NCBI RefSeq assembly: GCF_902859945.1
Contig: NZ_CADIKL010000006.1
Span: 186,001 to 250,000, forward strand
Reading direction: 5' to 3'
DNA from: Paraburkholderia caffeinitolerans
GTDB lineage: Bacteria > Pseudomonadota > Gammaproteobacteria > Burkholderiales > Burkholderiaceae
Length of the DNA stretch: 64,000 nucleotides
Below are positions 1 through 8,916 of the stretch, piece by piece. The position numbers and the translations under genes were made by a program. A model generated the notes under the pieces. The model was not told the DNA's origin. It searched no databases and saw only the letters and a program-made list of their open reading frames with translations. Each line of letters opens with the position of its first letter. The first letter of the stretch is position 1.

Positions 1-150
1 ATGTCGGGCTCGGGCGCATCGGGCGTCGCCGGACCGTCGGGGGCTGGCAAGGCGGAGCCGAACTGTGTCGGTCCGGCCAGTTTTTGCACGCTCTTTTTCG
101 GTAGCTGAATATTCGCGCGGACATACACGCATGCGCCGGGGGCTGCTTTT
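1..150. other. Left-edge stretch without a supported gene
   Basis: No convincing coding region. The minus strand after the GNAT stop keeps an open Ala/Pro-rich frame to the window edge, beginning at a possible GTG, but it has no clear ribosome-binding site and matches nothing I recognise. It could be the start of a gene whose body lies outside the window. Confidence 0.3.
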
Positions 151-996
151 TCACCCCAACTCAAACGATGTCACCCCAAACACGCGATCGATCGCAATCG
201 CCGGCGCGTCTTTCGTGTACATCCGCGCGGTTTCGAAAACGCTCGTCATGCCGTGCCGTTGCGCTAGCGCGACGGCAGCAGGATTCGTTTCCGGCACGTC
301 GAGGACGATGACCTCGCCGGGCATGCTCGCTGCCAGCGCGCGAAACAGTCCAGTCGCGACGTCCGCGTCGTCGGCGAAGAGCGGGCCGATCTTGCAACCC
401 GCCTTGCAGCGGCGCACGACGCCGTATCCGGCGACACGGCCCGCGTCGACGGTTGCGAGCGCAACGGCATCCGGCTGCGCGATCCAGGCGGAGACGAAAC
501 GCTCGCGCGCTGCGGGAAAACACTGGCGATCGTAGGCAAGCAACTGCTCGAACGGCACGCTGGACGCTGCCGTTGCATGCGCGCACCCAATGCCGCCCAC
601 GCGCCCCTGATAGCGGATGTTGCGATGCGCAAGCCGGAACCCGGACTTCCGATAGTTCGCCTGCTGGGCAACGACGCCGTCGAGACCGATGTTGCGCTCT
701 CCGAGATAACGCATGCCGTGCTGCCAGATTCGCATGCCGAAGCCTTTGCCGCGAAACCCGGGTTTCACGATGTAAAGACCGATGAAGCCAACACATTCGT
801 CATAGGCAACGGCGGCGAGGCACGCGACCGGCTCGCCGCGCCAGACACCGACGAAGAAACCGTTCGGGTCTGCCTCCCTGAAACAGTGCGGGTCATGCAA
901 ACCGGGGTTCCACCCCTCCGCAGCCGCCCATTCGACCGACATGGCGACCTCGCCGGCCGACATGGTGCGCACAATGAAGTCTCCGCTTTGATCCAT
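151..996 (-). CDS. GNAT family N-acetyltransferase with two acetyltransferase domains
   Basis: A 281-residue protein. The N-terminal half (about residues 5-135) is a typical GNAT fold with the acetyl-CoA pyrophosphate-loop signature PGFRGKGFGMRI. The C-terminal half (about 145-280) resembles the second acetyltransferase domain of YitH-type proteins, with a VPETNPAAVALAQRHG helix. It should transfer an acetyl group from acetyl-CoA to a small amine or amino acid in the cytoplasm; the substrate cannot be read from sequence. I chose the ATG preceded by GGGAGGAACC; the frame stays open about 60 codons further upstream, but that part is low-complexity and crosses into the promoter region of the divergent nitronate monooxygenase gene. 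No partner gene is obvious. Confidence 0.85.
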   Translation of the reverse strand: MDQSGDFIVRTMSAGEVAMSVEWAAAEGWNPGLHDPHCFREADPNGFFVGVWRGEPVACLAAVAYDECVGFIGLYIVKPGFRGKGFGMRIWQHGMRYLGERNIGLDGVVAQQANYRKSGFRLAHRNIRYQGRVGGIGCAHATAASSVPFEQLLAYDRQCFPAARERFVSAWIAQPDAVALATVDAGRVAGYGVVRRCKAGCKIGPLFADDADVATGLFRALAASMPGEVIVLDVPETNPAAVALAQRHGMTSVFETARMYTKDAPAIAIDRVFGVTSFELG

Positions 997-1127
997 GGTT
1001 CCTCCCGGTTGGAGATGAACCTTATTTTCCCCCGATACCCAAATGGCCGGCGCTTTTGCGGCGCCTGGCGTAGCATGAGCGCTGTTTCGCTGTCGACCAG
1101 AGGGACTCCACGCTGGAGGAAAACGAT

Positions 1128-2228
1128 ATGAGCACTCAATTGGACAGTCGCACATTGCTGCGTTTGCTCGGCGTGCGCACGCCAATCATCCAGGCGCCGA
1201 TGGCCGGCGTCAGCACGCCCGCGCTGGCGGCCGCCGTGTCGAATGCTGGCGGGCTTGGCTCGCTGGGCGTCGGCGCGACGAATGCCGGCGGCGCGCGCAA
1301 GATGATCCGGGAAACGCGCGCACTGACCGGTAAGCCATTCAACGTCAATGTGTTCTGCCATCGGCCCGCTGTCGCGAATGCGGCGGTCGAGCAAGCATGG
1401 CTCGGCTGGCTCGCACCGGTGTTTGCGCAGTACGGCGCGACGCCGCCCGAATCGCTGGCGGAGATCTATACGAGCTTCGTCGTCGATGAAGCCATGCAGC
1501 AGATGCTCGTTGAAGAGAAGCCGGCCGTTGTCAGTTTCCATTTCGGGCTGCCGCCGGCGGAAGTCATCGCCGACTTGAAGCGTGCCGGCATCACGCTGCT
1601 CGCGAGCGCCACGAATCTCGAGGAAGCGACCCAGGTCGCGGACGCGGGCGTCGATGCGATTGTTGCGCAGGGGATCGAGGCGGGAGGGCATCGCGGGGTG
1701 TTCGATCCCGATGCCGGCGACGATCGTCTCGGTACGTTCGCGCTGACGCGTCTCATCGTCAGCGAAGGGCGGCTGCCGGTCATCGCAGCCGGCGGGATCA
1801 TGGACGGCGCGGGAATCGCGGCGGCGCTCACGCTAGGCGCGCAGGCCGCGCAGCTTGGGACCGCATTTGTCGCGTGCCCGGAAACGTCGATCGACGACGG
1901 TTATCGCCGTACGCTGCTCGGCGAAGCCTCGCGTCACACGACGTTCACCACGGCGATCTCCGGACGGCCCGCGCGTGCGATGGTGAATAAATTCACTGCC
2001 CTCGGCGACGATCCGCGCGCGCCGCGCACGCCCGCGTATCCGATCACCTACGACGCCGGCAAGGCGCTGCACGCGGCCGCAAAGGCGAAGGGCGAGTTTG
2101 GCTTCGGCGCGCAATGGGCGGGGCAGGCCGCGGCGCTTGCGCGCGCGCTGCCGGCAGCCGAGCTGGTCGAGCAACTGGAGCGCGAAGCGCGCCAGAGCAT
2201 CGAGCGGATGCAGGCGTTGTCGTTCTGA
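1128..2228 (+). CDS. Nitronate monooxygenase (2-nitropropane dioxygenase family)
   Basis: A 366-residue TIM-barrel flavoprotein. The start is well defined: CTGGAGGAAAACGAT precedes the ATG. Family landmarks are the N-terminal [20 protein letters not shown] segment, the central GIEAGGHRG motif with the presumed catalytic base His188, and the FMN-phosphate loop [10 protein letters not shown] followed by [11 protein letters not shown]. Class I members use FMN and oxygen to oxidise alkyl nitronates such as propionate 3-nitronate to the carbonyl compound plus nitrite, protecting respiration. It stands alone between a divergent acetyltransferase and a convergent N-acetyltransferase gene. Confidence 0.92.
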   Translation: MSTQLDSRTLLRLLGVRTPIIQAPMAGVSTPALAAAVSNAGGLGSLGVGATNAGGARKMIRETRALTGKPFNVNVFCHRPAVANAAVEQAWLGWLAPVFAQYGATPPESLAEIYTSFVVDEAMQQMLVEEKPAVVSFHFGLPPAEVIADLKRAGITLLASATNLEEATQVADAGVDAIVAQGIEAGGHRGVFDPDAGDDRLGTFALTRLIVSEGRLPVIAAGGIMDGAGIAAALTLGAQAAQLGTAFVACPETSIDDGYRRTLLGEASRHTTFTTAISGRPARAMVNKFTALGDDPRAPRTPAYPITYDAGKALHAAAKAKGEFGFGAQWAGQAAALARALPAAELVEQLEREARQSIERMQALSF

Positions 2229-2274
2229 TGGACGGAGTCACCCACGGCGCCCGCGAGGCGTTGGGCGGAAATGT

Positions 2275-3105
2275 TCAGTTGCTCGTCCGGAGCTTTTCCC
2301 AGACGCGGCCAGCCTCGGGAATGTCGAGGTAGAAAATCGTATTGAATGTGTCCGCGAGATGCTCCGCGCTCGTGATGCGCTGTTCGCTGACGCTGTCTGC
2401 CGTCACGCTGCGCAGGCAATCGTTCTTCAGGACGATATAGCCATCGGCGGTATGCCGCAGGATCGCCAGCGCATTTGTGAACGGCGAGCCGGGATCCTGC
2501 ATCAGCCAGCCAAGCGCAGCGCTTATCGCGGCCTCGTCGCTGTGATCGGGCCGGAAGTCGAAGCTGTGCGCGAGGCCATTCGAATGGTTATTGAAGCGCA
2601 GCCAGCCGTCGTCTGTCGGCAAGATCGAAAAATCGAAACCGCGCTGGCTGATCGGCCCTGCGGCGAGCGGCACCGGTTCGACGATGGCGTCCGCGAGGCC
2701 CACCTCGGCAAGGTACGGCCGGTCGAGATCGACACGCAGAGTCAGATGGTTGCCGATGGCGATGTCGCCGATCATTTCACGATTGACGCCGCTGCACAGG
2801 CGGGTCACGCGAAAGCCGAGCGCGGCGAGCGCCGCGCCGAACAGACCGTTCATCTCGTAGCACCAGCCGCCGCGCCTGCCCTCCACCATCTTGGCGAAAG
2901 CGACGGCTGGCGAGATCGAAGACGGCCATCCCATGAATGCATCGAGCGCCTCCCAGGTGAAGGCCATCAGATGGGCGCGGTGAAGTTTCGACAGGCTGTC
3001 GACGTCGAGAGAAACCGGCCGCTCGACCCCGATTCTCGCGAGATAGGCGTCCAGTTGGCCGGACGTCAGGGTCATTCCATTTTCGCTTGAAGAGACGTGT
3101 GTCAT
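2275..3105 (-). CDS. Arylamine N-acetyltransferase
   Basis: A 276-residue cytosolic enzyme of the NAT family, close to the usual bacterial length of about 280. The Cys-His-Asp triad is visible: Cys82 in RGGWCYEMN, His120 in GNHLTL and Asp139 in EVGLADA, in which the usual GFG is replaced by GLA. It acetylates arylamines or hydrazines with acetyl-CoA through a Cys thioester. AAGGAAG sits seven bases before the ATG. It begins 59 bases after the glycosyltransferase stop on the same strand, so TetR, glycosyltransferase and NAT probably form one operon that modifies a xenobiotic or natural product; that role is inferred. Confidence 0.92.
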   Translation of the reverse strand: MTHVSSSENGMTLTSGQLDAYLARIGVERPVSLDVDSLSKLHRAHLMAFTWEALDAFMGWPSSISPAVAFAKMVEGRRGGWCYEMNGLFGAALAALGFRVTRLCSGVNREMIGDIAIGNHLTLRVDLDRPYLAEVGLADAIVEPVPLAAGPISQRGFDFSILPTDDGWLRFNNHSNGLAHSFDFRPDHSDEAAISAALGWLMQDPGSPFTNALAILRHTADGYIVLKNDCLRSVTADSVSEQRITSAEHLADTFNTIFYLDIPEAGRVWEKLRTSN

Positions 3106-3164
3106 TTTCGGCTTCCTTTCGAGGGACCGCTTTCGAGATTTCCGCCGCGATCAGCGAGTGCCAA

Positions 3165-4484
3165 TCACGTCGAGGACAGGGCGCTTTGGGAAGACTTCAG
3201 TACGAAGTCCTCAATTTCTGCGGCGATCCGCTCAGGCCCCGGACCTTCCTTGGCGACAGCGCGCCCAAGCGCCATCGCCCGCTCGGCAAAGCACCGCTCG
3301 GAAAGGACGCGCCGCACGGCCTCGCCGATAATTATTTGATGTACTGAATGATCGAGGCGCAGGCCCGCACCGTGATAGTCCACCCGCGCGGCGTTGTCGT
3401 TCTGGTCGCGACCCATCGGGAGAATGACGAGGGGGACGCCGTGGTGCAGCGATCGCATGATGGTGCCGTGCCCGCCGTGGGTGACGACAGCACGGGCTTT
3501 GGTCAGGATGTCGTCATGCGCTGCGTTGGAAAGAACAGTGACATTCGCCGCCGCTTGAAGGCGCAGTCCCTCGAGTGCCTTGCCCAGGGTGAGGACCACC
3601 TCGACCGGTTCCCCGGCCAATCCGGATATCACCCGCTGGAGCACATCGGCCTGCCCCTGATTGGTAGTGCTGAACGATACGAGCACGAGCGGCCGCATTT
3701 CACGCTCGGGTTGGCTCGTCCAGCGGTCGTGGGCCCAACTCGGCATCTCCAGCAGCGGCCCCACGTAGCGCACAGAGTCCGGCAGGTGTTCGGCGGGAAA
3801 ATCGAAGCTGCGGCTGGTGGCAGGGAGATGGCGGCCGGCGCTCAAGCGCTGTTCGTGGACATGAGCCAGTGGCGCGAGGCCGAAATGAGCGCGGGCGGCG
3901 TTCAGGCGAGGCAGGAAGCCATCCCATGCTTGCTCGGCCATGGCGGAGGCCTCGGCCTCGCGCGCTCGGTCCGACGCCGACCGGGCGGGTTGAAAACCCG
4001 GACCGAATGGCGGATGTCCGGGAAGCGGCCAGAGCGAGATGTTGCTGGCGAGCAGGGCCGTGGGGAGCTTCGCGATTTCACCCGCGAGCATGCTGCCGAA
4101 CAGCAGATCCGAGCCGAGCAGGATATCGGCCGGCTCCGTTGCCAGCGCTTCGAGAATATCCTCGGCATAGCATTGCGCGGGTCCGACGAAGATTCGCGCA
4201 CACGCTCTCTGGAAGCAGGCGACGGGATCGGCGCTTTCCCAATCACGCAAGAAGCAGCTTTCGTCTGATCGATCCGGACGGTTCGGGGCACGCTTCCATG
4301 GCAGGAATCGGGCGCCCGCCTCGATCGCCTCCGCGCTCATCGTGTCGTCGGCGATAAGGCGCACCTCGTGGCCCCGGGCGGCGAGGGCGCGCACGGCCGC
4401 GAGCGTCGGCGGGACGTTGCCGCCGCCTTCCCAACAGACCGCCAGGATGCGCAGATGCGGCCCCGCATTGGTCGTCTTGATCAT
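3165..4484 (-). CDS. GT1-type glycosyltransferase (UDP-glycosyltransferase / MGT-like)
   Basis: A 439-residue GT-B fold protein. The N-terminal acceptor domain starts LRILAVCWEGGGNVPPTLA. The C-terminal nucleotide-sugar domain carries the GT1 signature around residues 330-365 (THGGHGTIMRSLHHGVPLV, then MGRDQNDNAARV), with the His/Gly/Asp-Gln residues that bind the sugar diphosphate. Related enzymes glycosylate macrolides, flavonoids, sterols or rhamnolipid-type acceptors; the acceptor here is unknown. The gene lies 30 bases downstream of the TetR regulator and upstream of the N-acetyltransferase on the same strand, which suggests a coordinated inactivation or tailoring cassette. No membrane segment is evident. 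AAAGGAA precedes the start. Confidence 0.88.
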   Translation of the reverse strand: MIKTTNAGPHLRILAVCWEGGGNVPPTLAAVRALAARGHEVRLIADDTMSAEAIEAGARFLPWKRAPNRPDRSDESCFLRDWESADPVACFQRACARIFVGPAQCYAEDILEALATEPADILLGSDLLFGSMLAGEIAKLPTALLASNISLWPLPGHPPFGPGFQPARSASDRAREAEASAMAEQAWDGFLPRLNAARAHFGLAPLAHVHEQRLSAGRHLPATSRSFDFPAEHLPDSVRYVGPLLEMPSWAHDRWTSQPEREMRPLVLVSFSTTNQGQADVLQRVISGLAGEPVEVVLTLGKALEGLRLQAAANVTVLSNAAHDDILTKARAVVTHGGHGTIMRSLHHGVPLVILPMGRDQNDNAARVDYHGAGLRLDHSVHQIIIGEAVRRVLSERCFAERAMALGRAVAKEGPGPERIAAEIEDFVLKSSQSALSST

Positions 4485-4514
4485 CGCATGGTTCCTTTCT
4501 CGATGGAGACCGGA

Positions 4515-5111
4515 TCAGCTCGCCTTATCCTCACGCAGCAGGCGCTCGATAGCCTGCGTCATCAACTGGTGTGTCTTTGCCGCCGAATGTCCCTGTGCCC
4601 GACGCAGCAGATGCCAGATCCAGACATCGGTCTGAGCTAGCAGTTGCGCGAGCCGATCCCTGCGGGCCTTGCTGTCGAGTTTGTCGAGCCAGGCCCCGAA
4701 CATGTCCTCGATCCACTCGCGATGACCTTTGCGTCCGCGATCGAGAACGGCGGCGAATTCGGGAATGCGCGCTTCCTGCCCGAGTGTCCGCACGATGATG
4801 TCGCCGGTGCGTTCATAGTCGGCCGTCAGGAGCGCGACGATATCGGCCACGCTTTCTATGGGCGCGCTCCAGCGTTGGGCCCGGATCGATGCATCCATCC
4901 GGGCCGCCATGGCGCTGAGCACGCCGGTCTTGCTGCCGAAGCGCCGTATCACGGTTTGGCGGGTGCTGCCGGCCGCTGCGGCGATGTCGTCGAGCGTGAT
5001 CTCGTCGAACCAGCGCTCTGCGAGGAGCGCGAACAAGGCGTCGAGGATCTGCTGCTCGGTATCCTGAACTGCATTGGCGCGCGCCGACTGGCGATAGGCT
5101 CGCGGGGACAT
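4515..5111 (-). CDS. TetR/AcrR family transcriptional regulator
   Basis: A 198-residue protein with an N-terminal TetR helix-turn-helix (about residues 22-68, ITLDDIAAAAGSTRQTVIRRF) and an all-helical ligand domain. I chose the ATG with GGAAAGG seven bases upstream; an upstream TTG in frame would add 11 residues but lies inside the presumed operator. It is the first gene of the minus-strand operon with the glycosyltransferase and N-acetyltransferase, and an inverted repeat sits about 20 bases upstream of its start. Autorepression relieved by an aromatic or hydrophobic ligand is the likely mode, by analogy with the family. Confidence 0.9.
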   Translation of the reverse strand: MSPRAYRQSARANAVQDTEQQILDALFALLAERWFDEITLDDIAAAAGSTRQTVIRRFGSKTGVLSAMAARMDASIRAQRWSAPIESVADIVALLTADYERTGDIIVRTLGQEARIPEFAAVLDRGRKGHREWIEDMFGAWLDKLDSKARRDRLAQLLAQTDVWIWHLLRRAQGHSAAKTHQLMTQAIERLLREDKAS

Positions 5112-5129
5112 GGTGTTGCCCTTTCCTGA

Positions 5130-5156
5130 TTTGGTGTTACGCAAAGTAACGCTAAA
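5130..5156. promoter_or_regulatory. Imperfect 11-bp inverted repeat, candidate TetR operator
   Basis: Arms TTTGGTGTTAC (5130-5140) and GTAACGCTAAA (5146-5156) are separated by GCAAA and match at 9 of 11 positions, with a perfect GTTAC/GTAAC core. The element ends 19 bases upstream of the TetR start codon, a typical place for an autoregulatory operator. This is a sequence observation; binding is inferred. Confidence 0.6.
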
Positions 5157-5336
5157 TAGAGGGGGCGTCTACACGGGTTTACGATGCGCGGCGTTGCAAG
5201 GTCGGGCCGTGGACTACCGCATGACATAACTTGACATCTATTTCTAACGATTCGGTAACCTGGCAGCCGGAGGCAGCGCCTACACTTGCCTTCCCGGCGA
5301 GTCCTGAATCGTGGCCTCGTCATTCGTGGAGAGGAA

Positions 5337-5588
5337 ATGAAACGCATTTGTCTGATGTTGGCCGCGGCACTGATGGCTTCTTCCGCGTTCGCGCAGGATG
5401 CCAGGATGCAGCAGGTGCAGTCCCGCTTCGAAGCCGCCGATACGAATCACGACGGCAAGCTCACACCCGCCGAGGCGCAGGCCGGCATGCCGCTCGTCGC
5501 CAAGAATTTCGATCAGATCGACACAGCCCACAAGGGCTATGTGACGCTCGACGATATCGCGCAATTCGCGGCAAAGCGGCATCAATAA
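5337..5588 (+). CDS. Exported EF-hand domain protein
   Basis: An 83-residue protein with a Sec signal peptide (residues 1-20, cleavage after SAFA) and two EF-hands. The first loop, DTNHDGKLTPAE, is canonical. The second, DTAHKGYVTLDD, has lost the third acidic ligand (Lys) and the terminal Glu (Asp instead), so it probably binds calcium weakly or not at all. GAGAGGAA precedes the ATG. It is probably a periplasmic calcium-binding protein of unknown role, the first of a run of small envelope proteins. Confidence 0.82.
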   Translation: MKRICLMLAAALMASSAFAQDARMQQVQSRFEAADTNHDGKLTPAEAQAGMPLVAKNFDQIDTAHKGYVTLDDIAQFAAKRHQ

Positions 5589-5845
5589 ATCCGCTTGTAT
5601 AACGCTCGTTTCAATCCGGCTTTGAAAATCTGAAACGTCGCGTGGCATGACATGCCCGCCCTGTTGTCGCCTTCCCGATCTCGATGTTCCTTCCCGCGTT
5701 CACCCCCGTTCGGAAATCGCCGACGGCATGGGCCGTCGACACATGTCGACATAACTTTTGAATAGTCTGGAATGTGCCGCCTCTCTAATGTGATCACTGT
5801 CTCACCCGAGGCTTGCAATCTTTCTCCATCTATTCAGGACATCGT

Positions 5846-6172
5846 ATGAAATTCCGATCCCTCGTCCAATTTGCCCCGTTCGCGGCCGGTCTCGTCTGCG
5901 CCGGCGTTACGCAGGGCGCGTGGGCTACCAGCGTCGCGGTGGGCATCAGCATTCCGCTGGCGCCGCCGCCGGTCGTTGCCGTGCCCGCGCCTACGTATGG
6001 AGTCGCTATGGTGGCCGCGCCGATTGTCGCCGCGCCCGCCGCCGTTGTTGCAGCGCCTGTGGTCGTGGGCCCGCCGATCGTCGCCGCGCCCGTCTATGTG
6101 GCGCGTCCGCCGGCCGTCGTGGTCCGTGGCGGATACGGCTATGTGGGCCGCGGTGTCGTGGTGGTTCGATAA
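5846..6172 (+). CDS. Small exported Val/Ala/Pro-rich protein
   Basis: A 108-residue protein with an apparent signal peptide (to about residue 31, TQGAWA) followed by a very low-complexity mature part made of VVAAP-like units and a Tyr/Gly-rich tail (GGYGYVGRG). It resembles other short Pro/Tyr/Gly envelope proteins common in Burkholderia. No catalytic motif. I do not recognise a function. The start is the ATG before KFRSL; only a weak AGGA lies upstream. Confidence 0.6.
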   Translation: MKFRSLVQFAPFAAGLVCAGVTQGAWATSVAVGISIPLAPPPVVAVPAPTYGVAMVAAPIVAAPAAVVAAPVVVGPPIVAAPVYVARPPAVVVRGGYGYVGRGVVVVR

Positions 6173-6319
6173 CGTCGCTGCATCGCAAATGAGCAGGGGT
6201 GTCAGGCGGCGCAGTTGTGCATTGCACTTGCGATGCCTGATCGGATCGATATCGCATTGCCATAGGCACACATGCATGCATGTGTGCCGGCCGTGCGTTG
6301 AAATGGAAGATGTCGTGTC

Positions 6320-6844
6320 ATGAAGGGGTTCAAGTATCAGTCGGCGGCGGCGATTGCTTTGGCGTTGGCGTGCCTTGGCGGGTGCGCTGTCGTGCCGCCC
6401 AGCTATCCGACCGTGATGGCGCTGCCCGAGAAGGGCAAGCCGATTGCGGCGTTCCAGCAAGACGATTACGCGTGCCGCACGTACGCGGCGCAGATCGTCA
6501 ATCCTGTTGCGGCGTCGCCCGCGGTTGCGAATTCCGGGCTGGCCGCGCCGGCGCTGGGCGCGGCAGGCGGCGCGGCGGCCGGGGCGCTGATTGGCGCGGG
6601 GGCGGGCAATGCCGGCGCCGGTGCGGCGATCGGCGCGGGCGCTGGCCTGCTGCTTGGCAGCGCGGCGGGGCGGAACCAGCGTTGGGGCAGTGAAGCCGCG
6701 CTGCAGCGTCAATACGATAACGCGTACGCTCAGTGCATCACCGCGAAGGGAAACACGATCGCAACGCCTGGGGCGCCGCGTGCAGTAGCGGTTGCGCCCG
6801 CTGTGGTTTACGCGCCCGCCCCGTATTATTACGTTCCTTATTGA
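6320..6844 (+). CDS. Glycine-zipper lipoprotein
   Basis: A 174-residue predicted lipoprotein. The signal peptide ends in a lipobox LGGC (Cys22). After a conserved segment with a single Cys (DDYACRTYAAQ) comes a glycine-zipper hairpin (about residues 79-112, repeated GAxAGAxIGAG units) and a Val/Ala/Pro/Tyr tail ending in YYYVPY. Proteins of this type associate with the outer membrane. It may share a transcript with the response regulator gene that starts 124 bases downstream. Confidence 0.78.
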   Translation: MKGFKYQSAAAIALALACLGGCAVVPPSYPTVMALPEKGKPIAAFQQDDYACRTYAAQIVNPVAASPAVANSGLAAPALGAAGGAAAGALIGAGAGNAGAGAAIGAGAGLLLGSAAGRNQRWGSEAALQRQYDNAYAQCITAKGNTIATPGAPRAVAVAPAVVYAPAPYYYVPY

Positions 6845-6968
6845 ACTGAACGGCTTGCCGTCATGGCGCACATCACGCGCGTGGACTGCGAATCGCGCGT
6901 GTGACACCGCGCGGCGTCGAGATCTACACTCGTATCTACGCCTGACATTGAACTCGCCCCGAACCGCC

Positions 6969-7769
6969 ATGCCGCCACGCAACCCTGCCGACAAAGATGC
7001 ACAGAATCCGGCGCTGAATCCGGCGCTGAATCAGGCGCCGAAAGGCCGGATTCTGGTGCTCGACGACGATCTCGAGATTCGCAATATGCTGCAGCGATTT
7101 TTGACCGCGCAGGGTTTCGAGGTGCGCGCGGCGAGGGACAGCAATCAGTTCGATACGTTCCTGGAGCGGCATCCGTTCGATCTTGTGATTCTCGACATCA
7201 TGATGCCCGGCGAAGACGGCCTGTCCATCTGCAGACGCTTGCGCAGCCAGGGGCAGATGATTCCCATTCTGATGCTGACCGCGCGCGGGGATCCGATCGA
7301 CCGCGTCGTCGGACTGGAAATGGGCGCCGACGATTATCTGGGCAAGCCGTTCTTGCCCAGCGAACTGGTCGCGCGCGTGCGCGCGATGCTGCGCCGCCAG
7401 CAGGTCTTTTCGCGTCAGCATGGCGCGTTGGGCAGTGTGGCAGGCGACGATGAAATGCCCTTGCTCCGCATCGGGGACTATCTGCTCAAGCCTCATCTTC
7501 AGGAACTGATGTTGGCGGGTGCGCAGGTCGAAGTGGGCGCGGCGGAAATGCGATTGCTGTGCGCGCTGGCCGAAACACCGAACCGGCCGGTCAGCCGCGA
7601 GAATCTGATCGAGCGCGCGCACGGACGTCACTACGAAGCGAACGCACGCAGCATCGACGTACAGGTGCTGCGTCTGCGCAAGATCATCGAGGCGGATGCC
7701 TCCTCGCCTCGCCATATTCGCACGGTATGGGGCGTCGGCTATATGCTCGTTGCGAAACTCGAGGCCTGA
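6969..7769 (+). CDS. OmpR/PhoB family response regulator
   Basis: A 266-residue regulator: receiver domain about residues 26-145 with the acidic pocket LDDD and phospho-acceptor Asp76 in VILDIMMP, Thr in MLTARG and Lys in GKPF, then a C-terminal winged helix (about 165-262, ending RTVWGVGYMLV). The N-terminus has a short imperfect repeat (NPALNPALNQA) not part of the fold. Its start has no strong ribosome-binding site. The likely partner is the histidine kinase at 8917, separated by two small envelope-protein genes, an unusual arrangement for a regulator/kinase pair. Confidence 0.92.
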   Translation: MPPRNPADKDAQNPALNPALNQAPKGRILVLDDDLEIRNMLQRFLTAQGFEVRAARDSNQFDTFLERHPFDLVILDIMMPGEDGLSICRRLRSQGQMIPILMLTARGDPIDRVVGLEMGADDYLGKPFLPSELVARVRAMLRRQQVFSRQHGALGSVAGDDEMPLLRIGDYLLKPHLQELMLAGAQVEVGAAEMRLLCALAETPNRPVSRENLIERAHGRHYEANARSIDVQVLRLRKIIEADASSPRHIRTVWGVGYMLVAKLEA

Positions 7770-7805
7770 GGGGGCAGACGCGGCTCAGACGCAGTTCGGC
7801 CGCGC

Positions 7806-8156
7806 TCAGATCTGTTCGGTCGCGTGCAGGAAGGTCGCGTTTCGGGGCGGATATTTGTCGAGGCACTCGCCCAACTGGTCGGCCATATTGCCCAATGCGT
7901 CGATGAAGATGCCGGACGATCGGCCATAGCGCCGCGCGAGCAAGGCGAGATCCAGCAGACCCGCATAGGTAGGCGTGCATTGCGGCGGCAACGCTTCATT
8001 CGGATCAGGCAGAGCGGGCGCGAGCAGGGGCGAGGGCATCGCGGCGATAGACCAGGGGGCTTGCTGCGGCGCGCAGCCAGCCAGCGTTGCGGCGGTGGCA
8101 GCGATTGCCATCGCACGGGAGATCTGGCGAGTCACGATTTCAAAGGGGTATTGCAT
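7806..8156 (-). CDS. Small predicted lipoprotein
   Basis: A 116-residue protein with a signal peptide ending in the lipobox-like LAGC (Cys28), followed by an Ala/Pro-rich stretch and a helical region (LLDLALLARRYGRSSGIFIDAL, about residues 67-90). It lies antisense-oriented between the response regulator and the YXWGXW protein gene. An in-frame ATG 15 codons in would still retain the lipoprotein signal; I kept the longer form but neither start has a strong ribosome-binding site. Function unknown. Confidence 0.6.
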   Translation of the reverse strand: MQYPFEIVTRQISRAMAIAATAATLAGCAPQQAPWSIAAMPSPLLAPALPDPNEALPPQCTPTYAGLLDLALLARRYGRSSGIFIDALGNMADQLGECLDKYPPRNATFLHATEQI

Positions 8157-8434
8157 CGGAAGACCTGGTGTTTCGAGTGTCTAGTGGTCGGCGTGGCGCA
8201 TGACCTACGCAAGGCCGGCGAAACATGCATGGCACTCTAACGGGCCATTGCATGACGATCTGTTGGAAACTTGTGTCGCGAAGTTGCAATCCGCGCGATT
8301 TGCGTGGCGGCGCTGAAGATCGACCGGTGCCGGACGATGCGCGATGTAACCGGATGACATGACTCGTTGCATGTTGTATTGAGGCGAGCGTCTATATTGC
8401 GTGCCGGTCTTGATCGAAGAAAGAGTGACTTCGT

Positions 8435-8734
8435 ATGAAAAAACTGGATTTCATTCGCGCGGGCGCAACTGGGCTGGCGGCGCTTTACGCAGCGGCGGCA
8501 TTTTCGCAGGCGGTCGTGATTGCTACTGCACCCCCTCCGGCGCTTCGTTACGAAGCGGTCCCGGTTGCGCGGCCCGGCTATGTCTGGGATCCCGGCCACT
8601 GGATATGGCGGGCCGGTGCGTATGCGTGGGTGCCGGGGCACTGGCTGGTCGTGCGGCCCGGTTATCGCTGGATTCCGGGGCACTGGGTCGCGCAGCGTCC
8701 GGCGTGGCGCTGGGTGCCAGGGCACTGGGCTTGA
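8435..8734 (+). CDS. YXWGXW / WxPGHW repeat protein
   Basis: A 99-residue exported protein. After a signal peptide (residues 1-25) the mature part carries four copies of a Trp-rich unit, each ending in PGHW (DPGHWIW, VPGHWLV, IPGHWVA, VPGHWA), spaced 12-17 residues apart. This is the WXXGXW repeat family, common in Burkholderiales and of unknown function. It sits directly upstream of the histidine kinase gene and may be part of the same envelope-stress module. Confidence 0.82.
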   Translation: MKKLDFIRAGATGLAALYAAAAFSQAVVIATAPPPALRYEAVPVARPGYVWDPGHWIWRAGAYAWVPGHWLVVRPGYRWIPGHWVAQRPAWRWVPGHWA

Positions 8735-8916
8735 GTGCGCGGTGCAACGGCGGTTGTAACGGCGGTTGCAACGGCAGTGGGCATGCTCGACTCGAGCGGC
8801 ATGCGCGACATGGATAATTGCCTTGCTGCGTTGTATAACCTCGGATAAATCCACGACCCGATTGGCAATATTGCGTCGGGCCTCAGTTCACCACCTGGTA
8901 TTCGTCGGGGAGCGCC

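Noticed and set aside
997..1185. N-terminal extension of the GNAT gene
   Set aside because: The frame is open for about 63 more codons but is low-complexity and overlaps the start of the divergent nitronate monooxygenase gene; GGGAGGAACC marks the ATG at 996.
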